Assembly: GCA_025463965.1 (NCBI GenBank) | Contig: JAODBN010000091.1 | Location: 1 to 10,938 of the forward strand | Length of the DNA: 10,938 bases | Reading direction: 5' to 3' | From: Acidimicrobiaceae bacterium | GTDB taxonomy: Bacteria > Actinomycetota > Acidimicrobiia > Acidimicrobiales > Bog-793 | Shown: positions 6,389-10,938 of the stretch, piece by piece | How the letters are laid out: the number at the start of each line of letters is the position of its first letter | How positions within the stretch are numbered: position 1 is the first letter of the stretch | The notes under the pieces: model-generated | What the model was told of the DNA's origin: nothing | Database searches by the model: none | The model's input: only the letters and a program-made list of their open reading frames with translations | Translations under genes and position numbers: made by a program

Positions 6389-6413
6389 CCGGACGCTTCG
6401 GCGCCGGGTCCGG
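6389..6413 (+). ncRNA. S6:S18-binding rpsF leader-like RNA element (cis-regulatory)
   Basis: CCGGAC (6389-6394) pairs with GTCCGG (6408-6413). Inside, GC (6395-6396) pairs with GC (6401-6402) around a UUCG tetraloop (6397-6400). This leaves a one-sided 3' bulge GCCGG (6403-6407) that contains CCG. The described rpsF leader motif is a stem with a CCG-bearing bulge below a short apical hairpin. It mimics the 16S rRNA site bound by S6 and S18 and lets that complex repress its own mRNA. Here the last two G's of the stem (6412-6413) are also the first two of the ribosome site GGAGGAGGTGA (6412-6422). S6:S18 binding could therefore directly limit translation of rpsF. The match was made by eye. Confidence 0.6.
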
Positions 6414-6428
6414 AGGAGGTGAGCCGCC

Positions 6429-6800
6429 TTGCGGCCATACGAAATTGTCGTGATCTTCGACGTCAGCCTTGAGGAGAGCGTGATTCGGGATTTCACCGAT
6501 CGCGTCACCGAGCACGTGCGGACCCGCGGGGGTACGCCCGGGCGGGTCGACCGGTGGGGTCGAAGGACCTTTGCCTATGAGCTCAAGCACCGCACTGAGG
6601 GCTACTACGTCTTCTTCGAGGTGGTCGCAGAGCCCGAGGTGATGGACGAGGTCGACCGGATGCTCTCCCTTTCCGATGAGGTGCTTCGGCACCGGGTCAT
6701 TCGCCAGCCCGAGCACGTCGCTGGGCGCCGCCGGGTGGCGGCGCCTCCTGCGCCCGAGCCCGAGGCGGTACCCGCCGGGGCAGCAGAGCGAACGGAGTAG
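6429..6800 (+). CDS. rpsF: 30S ribosomal protein S6
   Basis: A 123-residue protein of the 30S platform that binds 16S rRNA together with S18. The start RPYEIVVIFDVSLEE (2-16) is the first beta strand of the family. GGTPGRVDRWGRRTFAYELKH (34-54), GYYVFFEV (58-65) and LRHRVIRQ (86-93) are all typical. The core ends near residue 95; a 28-residue Pro/Ala/Glu-rich tail follows, as in several actinobacteria. The start is TTG 6429, with a strong GGAGGAGGTGA site 6 nt upstream, and no better in-frame start fits the conserved first residues. It is first in rpsF-ssb-rpsR-rplI, with 4 nt to ssb. The rare TTG start together with an S6:S18-like leader hairpin suggests translational feedback control. Confidence 0.97.
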   Translation: MRPYEIVVIFDVSLEESVIRDFTDRVTEHVRTRGGTPGRVDRWGRRTFAYELKHRTEGYYVFFEVVAEPEVMDEVDRMLSLSDEVLRHRVIRQPEHVAGRRRVAAPPAPEPEAVPAGAAERTE

Positions 6801-6804
6801 AGCG

Positions 6805-7296
6805 ATGTCGAACGGAAACTCGGTGGTTCTGGTCGGGAACGTGACTCGGGATCCCGAGCTGCGCTTCACGCCGAATGGGCAGGCGACGGCGAGCTTCGGA
6901 CTCGCGGTGAACCGAAGATGGCAGAACCGCCAGACCCAGGAGTGGGAGGAAGCGACCTCCTTTTTCGACGTGGTCTGCTGGCGAGAGATGGCCGAGAACG
7001 TGAGCGAGAGCCTCACCCGGGGCTCGCGGGTCATCGTGAGCGGCCGGCTCGAGCAGCGAAGCTGGGAGACGCCCGACGGAGACAAGCGCTCCCGGGTGGA
7101 GGTCATCGCCGATGAGCTCGGTCCGAGCTTGCGGTGGGCCACGGCCCAAGTTGTGAAGAACGAGCGACGCGGCCCGTCCGGTGACGGATCACAGGGGGGC
7201 GGATCCCCAGGGGGCGGTGCCCCCGCGGCGAGGGGCCCAGCCCCTGCCGCGGCTGCCGGCGGCGCGTACGGAAACGAAGACGAGGAGCCCTTCTAG
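6805..7296 (+). CDS. ssb: Single-stranded DNA-binding protein
   Basis: A 163-residue SSB that coats single-stranded DNA in replication, recombination and repair. The OB fold spans about residues 5-112: NSVVLVGNVTRDPELRFTPN (5-24), ASFGLAVNRRW (29-39), FFDVVCWREMAENV (53-66) and GSRVIVSGRLEQRSW (73-87). A flexible linker rich in Gly, Ala and Pro runs from about 120 to 156. It ends in the acidic tip NEDEEPF, which docks replication and repair partners in this family. ATG 6805 has GGAG (6794-6797) 7 nt upstream, inside the end of rpsF. Its stop is directly followed by the rpsR start with no spacer. The placement between rpsF and rpsR is the conserved bacterial arrangement. Confidence 0.97.
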   Translation: MSNGNSVVLVGNVTRDPELRFTPNGQATASFGLAVNRRWQNRQTQEWEEATSFFDVVCWREMAENVSESLTRGSRVIVSGRLEQRSWETPDGDKRSRVEVIADELGPSLRWATAQVVKNERRGPSGDGSQGGGSPGGGAPAARGPAPAAAAGGAYGNEDEEPF

Positions 7297-7743
7297 ATGG
7301 CCAGGAACAACGATCGCGAGCGGTCCACCCGCCGGGCTCCGAAGGAGACCACTCGACGGACCAAGAAGAAGGTATGCATCTTCTGCAAGGACCGCATCGA
7401 CTACGTCGACTACAAGGACGTGAACTTGCTCCGTAAGTTCATGTCCGACCGAGGCAAGATCCGAGCTCGCCGCGTCTCTGGCAACTGCGCGCAGCACCAG
7501 CGCGAGGTGGCCTCGGCGATCAAGCTCTCCCGCGAGCTGGCGCTCCTGCCCTACACCCAGCGCACCACGAGCGAGCGCCCTGGTGGTCGCGGAGGGCGCG
7601 GTGGTCGTGGTGGCGACCGCGGGGACCGCGGGGACCGTGGGGCGCCCCCGAACCGCACCGCTGAAGCAGCGGCGCCCACCGGCTCGACCGAGGAGCTCGT
7701 GCCGGCGGCCGTGGCTGGCGAGGAGAGCGGGGAAGCGGAATGA
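7297..7743 (+). CDS. rpsR: 30S ribosomal protein S18 (zinc-binding form) with a long RGG/DRG-rich C-terminal tail
   Basis: 148 residues, against roughly 75-90 for a usual S18. The core is complete: a basic N-terminus, KVCIFC (25-30), IDYVDYKDVNLLRKF (34-48), DRGKIRARRVSGNCAQHQ (51-68) and ELALLPYT (80-87). Cys27, Cys30, Cys64 and His67 match the zinc-binding (C+) form. After residue 87 comes an unusual tail of about 61 residues. It holds three RGG and three DRG repeats (98-115), then an Ala/Thr/Pro stretch and an acidic end (EESGEAE). The frame stays open and the tail ends exactly at the ATGA overlap with rplI, so this is not a readthrough artefact. ATG 7297 directly follows the ssb stop; GAGGAG at 7282-7287 is the likely ribosome site. 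S18 pairs with S6 on the 30S platform. Confidence 0.96.
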   Translation: MARNNDRERSTRRAPKETTRRTKKKVCIFCKDRIDYVDYKDVNLLRKFMSDRGKIRARRVSGNCAQHQREVASAIKLSRELALLPYTQRTTSERPGGRGGRGGRGGDRGDRGDRGAPPNRTAEAAAPTGSTEELVPAAVAGEESGEAE

Positions 7744-8186
7744 AGCTCGTGCTTCGCCGGGACATCTCCGGCATCGGCAAGCGAGGTGACATCGTGGACG
7801 TGGCCGATGGCCACGCCCGCAATCACTTGGTTCCCTCTGGATCGGCGATCATCGCCAGCGCAGGGGTTGCGACCCAGGCGGCGTCTATGCGTCGTTCCCG
7901 AGACCTTCGGGACGCGAAGGACCGCGAGAGTGCGGAGAGCGTGGCACAGCGCCTCGTCCCAATCGTGATCACGATCCCCGGACGCGCCGGGCGTGAGGGC
8001 CGGCTCTTCGGCTCAATCACCCCGAGCGACCTGGTTGCGGCGGTGGAGCAGCAGGCGGGCGTGGAGCTCGACCGCCACAAGCTGCTTTCGCACGAGCCGA
8101 TCCGCTCGCTCGGATCCCACGAGGTACGCGTACGCCTGCATCCCGAGGTGGAGTTCACGCTCAGCATCGAGGTCGTGCCCGGCTGA
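7740..8186 (+). CDS. rplI: 50S ribosomal protein L9
   Basis: 148 residues, the usual size. L9 binds 23S rRNA near the L1 stalk through its N-terminal domain and reaches across the ribosome surface with its C-terminal domain. The N-domain shows MKLVLRRDISGIGKRGDIVD (1-20) and ADGHARNHLVPSGSA (22-36). A charged helical linker (about 45-72) leads to the C-domain, with GREGRLFGSITPSDL (84-98) and HEVRVRLHPEVEFTLSIEV (127-145). ATG 7740 overlaps the rpsR stop as ATGA, so translation is probably coupled. It appears to be the last gene of the operon: a 334-bp spacer with hairpins separates it from dnaB. Confidence 0.97.
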   Translation: MKLVLRRDISGIGKRGDIVDVADGHARNHLVPSGSAIIASAGVATQAASMRRSRDLRDAKDRESAESVAQRLVPIVITIPGRAGREGRLFGSITPSDLVAAVEQQAGVELDRHKLLSHEPIRSLGSHEVRVRLHPEVEFTLSIEVVPG

Positions 8187-8194
8187 GGCATCGC

Positions 8195-8208
8195 ACCGGG
8201 GTCCCGGT
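8195..8208 (+). terminator. Short GC-rich hairpin just after rplI
   Basis: ACCGGG (8195-8200) and CCCGGT (8203-8208) are perfect complements. In RNA this would form at least 5 bp with a 4-nt loop. It begins 9 nt after the rplI stop but has no T-tract, so termination here is only possible. Confidence 0.3.
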
Positions 8209-8218
8209 TGCGCAGAAG

Positions 8219-8227
8219 TTCTCCACA
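8219..8227 (+). promoter_or_regulatory. DnaA-box-like site (TTCTCCACA)
   Basis: TTCTCCACA differs at one base from both TTATCCACA and the actinobacterial form TTGTCCACA. It lies 33 bp after the rplI stop, in the spacer before dnaB. See also the tandem sites at 8438-8457. Confidence 0.4.
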
Positions 8228-8307
8228 GCACCCGGCGGTTGGCGCGGCACGATCGCGCACGTGATCGATCCATCCGGCCACGCCGGCGCAACGGCGAAAA
8301 CACTCGC

Positions 8308-8321
8308 GCCCTGCGCAGGGC
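8308..8321 (+). terminator. Palindrome with T-rich tail, candidate terminator of the rpsF-rplI operon
   Basis: GCCCTGCGCAGGGC is a perfect 14-bp palindrome that can form a 5-bp stem with a GCGC loop. CGTTCTTCC follows, which is a weak U-tail. It lies 122 nt after the rplI stop. Confidence 0.4.
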
Positions 8322-8353
8322 CGTTCTTCCTGGTCAAGCGTCGTATGTCACAC

Positions 8354-8378
8354 CCATTTTGGCATCTTGGGCCAATGG
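8354..8378. repeat. Bulged inverted repeat upstream of dnaB
   Basis: CCATTTTGGC (8354-8363) and GCCAATGG (8371-8378) pair over 8 bp with a two-T bulge and a 7-nt loop. It is locally AT-richer than its surroundings. It could be an operator, a promoter-region structure or an RNA hairpin in the dnaB leader. Function is unknown. Confidence 0.4.
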
Positions 8379-8436
8379 AACGAGAGTTCGGCTGCTCAGG
8401 CGATCGATACGGCGGGCGCCCCACAGGGGGACACCC

Positions 8437-8458
8437 GTCGTCCACCGGTCGTCCACAG
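8437..8458 (+). repeat. Tandem 11-bp repeats with DnaA-box-like cores
   Basis: GTCGTCCACCG (8437-8447) is followed immediately by GTCGTCCACAG (8448-8458), a match of 10 of 11. Each holds a TCGTCCAC core; TCGTCCACA (8449-8457) is one base from TTGTCCACA. The 11-bp period places both sites on nearly the same DNA face. They lie 60-85 bp before the dnaB start, which would suit DnaA-linked control of dnaB. Confidence 0.45.
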
Positions 8459-8520
8459 GGAAATCCGGAGCTTTCGGCCCTCGTTGTGCCCAGGCTCTAC
8501 CGGCAATGGTGAGGCCCGAC

Positions 8521-9882
8521 ATGTTGCAGCCACTTGAGGACGCCCGCCGCCGGGTCCGGCCGTCCGCCGCGGGAAGGGTCCCGCCCCACAATCTCGAAGC
8601 CGAGGAGTCGCTCCTCGGCGCCATGCTGCTTTCGCGGGACGCGATCGCTTTGGCGCTGGAGCGCTGCTCGGCCGAGGATTTCTACAAGCCGTCGCACGGT
8701 CACATCTTCCGCGCGGTCACCTCGCTGTACTCAAAAGGTGAGCCGGTCGACGCGGTCACCGTCGCCGACGAGCTGCGCCGCTCAGGTGCCCTCGAGGATG
8801 CAGGAGGCCCGGCGGTGCTGGTCTCGCTGCAGGCGAACACTCCGGCGATCTCGAGCGCAGGTCGCTACGCGGAGATCGTGGAGGAGCACGCACTGCTCCG
8901 GCGACTGATCGGGGTGGCGAACGAGATCGCCGAGATCGGCTTCGGATTGCCCGACGACGTGAGCGAGGCTGTCGACCGGGCCGAGGCCATGGTGTTCCAG
9001 GTCGCCCAACGTCGCACGGCCGACTCGATCGCTCCACTCCAGGAGCTCTTGAGCAAGAGCCTGGACCGCCTGGAAGAGCTGTACGACCGGGGCGAGGCGA
9101 TCACCGGGGTCCCGACGGGTTACAACGACCTCGACGAGCAATTGGCCGGGCTTCAGCCCTCCAACCTGCTCGTGGTCGGTGCCCGCCCCTCAATGGGAAA
9201 GACCGCGTTCGCGCTCGGGATGGCCGCTCACGCGGCGGTGCAGGGGACGCCGGTTCTGTTTTTCTCGCTGGAGATGGGCCACCTGGAGATCGCACAGCGC
9301 GTCCTTTGTGCCGAGGCACGAGTCGACGCCAGCCGGATGCGCAACGGCCGTCTGCACGAGGACGACTGGGGCAAGATCAGCCACGCCATCGGCCGACTCG
9401 GCAGCGCGCCGCTCCACATCGACGACAACCCGAACGTGACCGTCATGGACATCCGCGCCAAGGCACGCCGGATGAAGAGCCGGGACGGCCTCGGACTCGT
9501 GATCGTCGACTATCTCCAGCTGATGACGGGTCGGAGCAACGCGGAGAACCGCCAGGTCGAGATCTCCGAGATCAGCCGCGGCTTGAAACTGCTTGCTCGC
9601 GAGCTCGAGATCCCGGTCATCGCCCTCAGTCAGCTGTCTAGAACCCTCGAGAGCCGAGCCGACAAGCGGCCGATGCTGGCTGACCTCAGAGAAAGCGGCG
9701 CGATCGAACAGGACTCGGACGTGGTCATGTTCATCTACCGCGACGAGGTTTACAACCAGGAGTCCACCGACCGTGGCACCGCCGAGATTCTGATCGCGAA
9801 GCATCGCAACGGCCCCACGGGCACCGTCCAACTTTCGTTCATCCCGACGTATGCAAAGTTCGCCAATATGGCAAGGGTATAG
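8521..9882 (+). CDS. dnaB: Replicative DNA helicase DnaB
   Basis: A 453-residue hexameric ATP-driven 5'-3' helicase that unwinds DNA at the fork and recruits primase. The N-terminal domain starts at VPPHNLEAEESLLGAMLL (20-37) and includes FYKPSHGHIFRA (54-65). The RecA-like domain holds Walker A GARPSMGKTAF (220-230; Lys227, Thr228), catalytic Glu251 in FFSLEM and Walker B LVIVDYLQL (326-334; Asp330). ALSQLSRTLESRADKRPMLA (368-387), LRESGAIEQDSD (389-400) and KHRNGPTG (427-434, likely arginine finger Arg429) follow. No intein interrupts these motifs, which are common insertion sites in actinobacterial dnaB. ATG 8521 is chosen for its GAGG site 6 nt upstream; in-frame ATG 8506 or GTG 8509 would add up to 5 residues. 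Confidence 0.96.
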   Translation: MLQPLEDARRRVRPSAAGRVPPHNLEAEESLLGAMLLSRDAIALALERCSAEDFYKPSHGHIFRAVTSLYSKGEPVDAVTVADELRRSGALEDAGGPAVLVSLQANTPAISSAGRYAEIVEEHALLRRLIGVANEIAEIGFGLPDDVSEAVDRAEAMVFQVAQRRTADSIAPLQELLSKSLDRLEELYDRGEAITGVPTGYNDLDEQLAGLQPSNLLVVGARPSMGKTAFALGMAAHAAVQGTPVLFFSLEMGHLEIAQRVLCAEARVDASRMRNGRLHEDDWGKISHAIGRLGSAPLHIDDNPNVTVMDIRAKARRMKSRDGLGLVIVDYLQLMTGRSNAENRQVEISEISRGLKLLARELEIPVIALSQLSRTLESRADKRPMLADLRESGAIEQDSDVVMFIYRDEVYNQESTDRGTAEILIAKHRNGPTGTVQLSFIPTYAKFANMARV

Positions 9883-9938
9883 ATCCCTCAAATCCCGGGA
9901 ACTGGGACCGGCGTGGCACCATGTGTCGGGTCGAGTAC

Positions 9939-10208
9939 ATGGCGGACAATGAGCAGTCCGTGGAGACGACCGACGGCACCGATCTAGCCGGCATCCCGCA
10001 TGTGTGCCAGGCCCGGCGACGCTTCGTCAAGCGGGACGACTGGTACGAGGGCACGCTCCCGCGGCGGGATTCGTCGCGGAAGTTCCTCGTTTCTTCTCGG
10101 TCTCGCTCCGGCGACATCGGCACAGTTGACGGCTCACACGGCCCTCTGCGAGTTGTCACCTTCCTCGGTCTTCATTTGCGGCGTAGCTCGCCCGCCAGTG
10201 TGCGATAG
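9939..10208 (+). CDS. Doubtful small hypothetical protein or gene remnant
   Basis: An 89-codon open frame beginning MADNEQSVETTDG; an in-frame ATG at 9921 would add 6 residues. I do not recognise it. Codons 1-49 look coding, with about 43 ending in G or C and a charged sequence (QARRRFVKRDDWYEG, 24-38). From about codon 50 (near 10086) the third-position GC bias fades and the sequence becomes Ser/Arg-rich and unconvincing. No Shine-Dalgarno site precedes either ATG. It may be a short real gene, a truncated gene with a degraded end, or chance. It fills most of the 354-bp space between dnaB and the collagen-like gene; otherwise I see only weak palindromes such as TCCCGGGA near 9892, and no clear dnaB terminator. 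Confidence 0.3.
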   Translation: MADNEQSVETTDGTDLAGIPHVCQARRRFVKRDDWYEGTLPRRDSSRKFLVSSRSRSGDIGTVDGSHGPLRVVTFLGLHLRRSSPASVR

Positions 10209-10236
10209 ACACGCGCTTCGACCAAAGGAGAAACTT

Positions 10237-10863
10237 GTGTCGCACCGCTACCTTCTCGTCGGGCTGACCTCGGTTGGCATGATGGCCGCGGGTGGGGGTG
10301 TCGCCGTGGCCACCGTGTCCAAGAGGTCTGCAATACCGGTGCGCGTGCTGGCCTGTGTCGACTCGAAAGGGGCTTTCGTCGCCCCAACGAGGGACGCCTG
10401 TGGCCGAGGTCTGAGGCTCGTCTACCTACCGCTCTCAGCCGTGAAGGGCGCCCGCGGACCTCAGGGCGCGGCAGGCGCTCGGGGCGCGGTCGGCGCTCAG
10501 GGCGCCACCGGTCCGACGGGCAGCTCGGGTTCGCAAGGTTCCCAGGGCAGTCAGGGCAGTCAGGGAAGTCAGGGTGCTACAGGCTCACAGGGCGTGCAGG
10601 GAGTCGCCGGCATTAGCGGCTACCAGCAGGTCACTTCGCAGCCCAACACGCTCGCAGCTGGCGTGCAGGGCCCGACGACCAGCACGTGCCCGGCGGGAGA
10701 CACGGTGATCGGAGGTGGGGTCTCGAGTGACGGGGGCATTGGCGTGCATGTCGCAGCGTCGTACCCGGGGACCACGACCACGTGGACCGGTGTCGTATAC
10801 AACCAGACGGGAACGAGCATCCAGGTTTTTGTTACTGCAATCTGCGCAAAGGTGAGAGGGTAG
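10237..10863 (+). CDS. Secreted collagen-like (Gly-X-Y repeat) protein
   Basis: A 208-residue protein. Residues 1-28 look like a signal peptide or anchor (HRYLLVGLTSVGMMAAGGG, then AVATVS). Residues 31-70 form a small domain with Cys40 and Cys55. Gly occupies every third position from 71 to 128, giving 19 unbroken Gly-X-Y triplets that include five consecutive GSQ (98-112). With few prolines, this is a Gln/Ser/Ala-rich bacterial collagen type. The C-terminal globular part (129-208) has CPAGDTVIGGGVSS (151-164), YPGTTTTWTGVVYNQTG (176-192) and VTAICAK (199-205). Its Cys151 and Cys203 may pair, and it could trimerise the stalk. GTG 10237 has AAAGGAG (10224-10230) 6 nt upstream. Cell-surface placement and role are inferred; nothing nearby indicates a partner. 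Confidence 0.85.
   Translation: MSHRYLLVGLTSVGMMAAGGGVAVATVSKRSAIPVRVLACVDSKGAFVAPTRDACGRGLRLVYLPLSAVKGARGPQGAAGARGAVGAQGATGPTGSSGSQGSQGSQGSQGSQGATGSQGVQGVAGISGYQQVTSQPNTLAAGVQGPTTSTCPAGDTVIGGGVSSDGGIGVHVAASYPGTTTTWTGVVYNQTGTSIQVFVTAICAKVRG
10528..10572 (+). repeat. Five tandem 9-bp units encoding Gly-Ser-Gln
   Basis: Five 9-nt units encode GSQ repeats within the collagen-like gene. The last three are nearly identical (GGCAGTCAG, GGCAGTCAG, GGAAGTCAG), while the first two use other codons. This suggests recent expansion by slippage at the 3' side and a potential for length variation between strains. Confidence 0.75.
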
Positions 10864-10884
10864 GATGCCGCGAGGCTGTTGGTC

Positions 10885-10910
10885 GCGGTCGGTCCAGGTC
10901 GGTCGACCGC
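10885..10910 (+). terminator. Possible hairpin terminator after the collagen-like gene
   Basis: GCGGTCG (10885-10891) and CGACCGC (10904-10910) form a 7-bp stem with a 12-nt loop, 21 nt after the stop codon. No T-tract follows directly, although CTCTTT occurs near 10923-10930. Several GGTCGGTC copies here allow alternative pairings. Weak support. Confidence 0.35.
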
Positions 10911-10938
10911 ACCACTCCTCAACCTCTTTCTGAGAGAG

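Larger units (their letters stand above)
8187..8520. other. 334-bp spacer between rplI and dnaB
   Basis: I see no credible gene here. It holds a hairpin after rplI (8195-8208), a DnaA-like box (8219-8227), a perfect 14-bp palindrome with a weakly T-rich tail (8308-8321), a bulged inverted repeat (8354-8378) and tandem DnaA-like sites (8437-8458). An 83-codon plus-strand open frame at 8261-8512 lacks a good ribosome site and recognisable sequence. The spacer probably terminates the ribosomal protein operon and carries the dnaB promoter, which I could not place confidently. Confidence 0.6.

Noticed and set aside
5718..7142. A 474-codon minus-strand frame
   Set aside because: It lies antisense to DUF5318, rpsF and ssb, all of which are clearly real, and its translation is low-complexity and unrecognisable.
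7588..7641. Short repeats in rpsR as a CRISPR or mobile element
   Set aside because: The units are 9 nt, in frame, encode RGG/DRG and have no spacers.
7993..8505. An N-terminal extension of DnaB by 171 codons
   Set aside because: The stretch overlaps rplI and the non-coding spacer. Known DnaB proteins begin shortly before PPHNLEAEE.
8261..8512. An 83-codon frame in the rplI-dnaB spacer
   Set aside because: No ribosome site, no recognisable sequence, and it covers palindromes and DnaA-like sites, which is more typical of regulatory DNA.
8187..8520. The rplI-dnaB spacer as a replication origin
   Set aside because: Only two or three weak DnaA-like boxes and no AT-rich unwinding region; a regulatory role is more economical.
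9118..9700. An intein in dnaB
   Set aside because: The Walker A, Walker B and later motifs are continuous, with normal spacing and no splicing-domain sequence.
9190..9891. A 233-codon minus-strand frame opposite dnaB
   Set aside because: It mirrors the dnaB codons; no motif or ribosome site supports it.
9839..10159. A 106-codon minus-strand frame after dnaB
   Set aside because: It overlaps the dnaB end, has no ribosome site or recognisable sequence, and lacks coding-type third-position bias compared with the plus strand.

Overview
This is a GC-rich chromosomal window from an actinobacterium (Actinomycetota). The evidence is the gene content and order. A DUF6049-type secreted protein lies near a class II CCA-adding enzyme. 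They are followed by actinobacterial myo-inositol-3-phosphate synthase (ino1), a PadR regulator, a DUF5318 protein and the block rpsF-ssb-rpsR-rplI-dnaB. As I recall, a comparable order is found near the origin in Streptomyces, and split around oriC in Mycobacterium. The class cannot be fixed by reading alone. A deep-branching lineage such as Acidimicrobiia is my guess, not a demonstrated assignment.

Layout. (1) 1-1258, minus: the N-terminal 419 residues of a secreted DUF6049-like protein that runs off the left edge. (2) 1347-2402 and 2425-3822, plus: a zinc-dependent histone-deacetylase-fold amidohydrolase, then the CCA-adding tRNA nucleotidyltransferase. (3) 5650-3819, minus: padR then ino1, joined by an ATGA start/stop overlap. 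ino1 converges on the CCA gene, and their stop codons share one CTAG. (4) 5850-6218, plus: a DUF5318 zinc-ribbon-like protein divergent from padR, with a striking 27-bp palindrome next to padR. (5) 6429-8186, plus: a tight rpsF-ssb-rpsR-rplI operon, preceded by a leader that resembles the S6:S18 autoregulatory RNA element. (6) 8521-9882, plus: replicative helicase dnaB behind a 334-bp spacer holding hairpins and DnaA-box-like sites. (7) 9883-10938: an accessory end with a doubtful small ORF and a secreted collagen-like (Gly-X-Y) protein.

How the genes work together. Most are housekeeping genes: tRNA maturation, inositol phosphate supply for actinobacterial lipids and thiols, ribosomal proteins, and replication. 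ssb and dnaB act at the fork, while S6 and S18 form a pair on the 30S platform. I found no wholly new multi-gene system. The features most worth a second look are the rpsF leader RNA, an S18 with a long RGG/DRG-rich acidic tail, the four-half-site palindrome at padR, recurring TAnnnT boxes 6-7 nt upstream of SD-less starts, DnaA-like boxes before dnaB, and the collagen-like protein. No rRNA, tRNA, insertion sequence or CRISPR array was seen.
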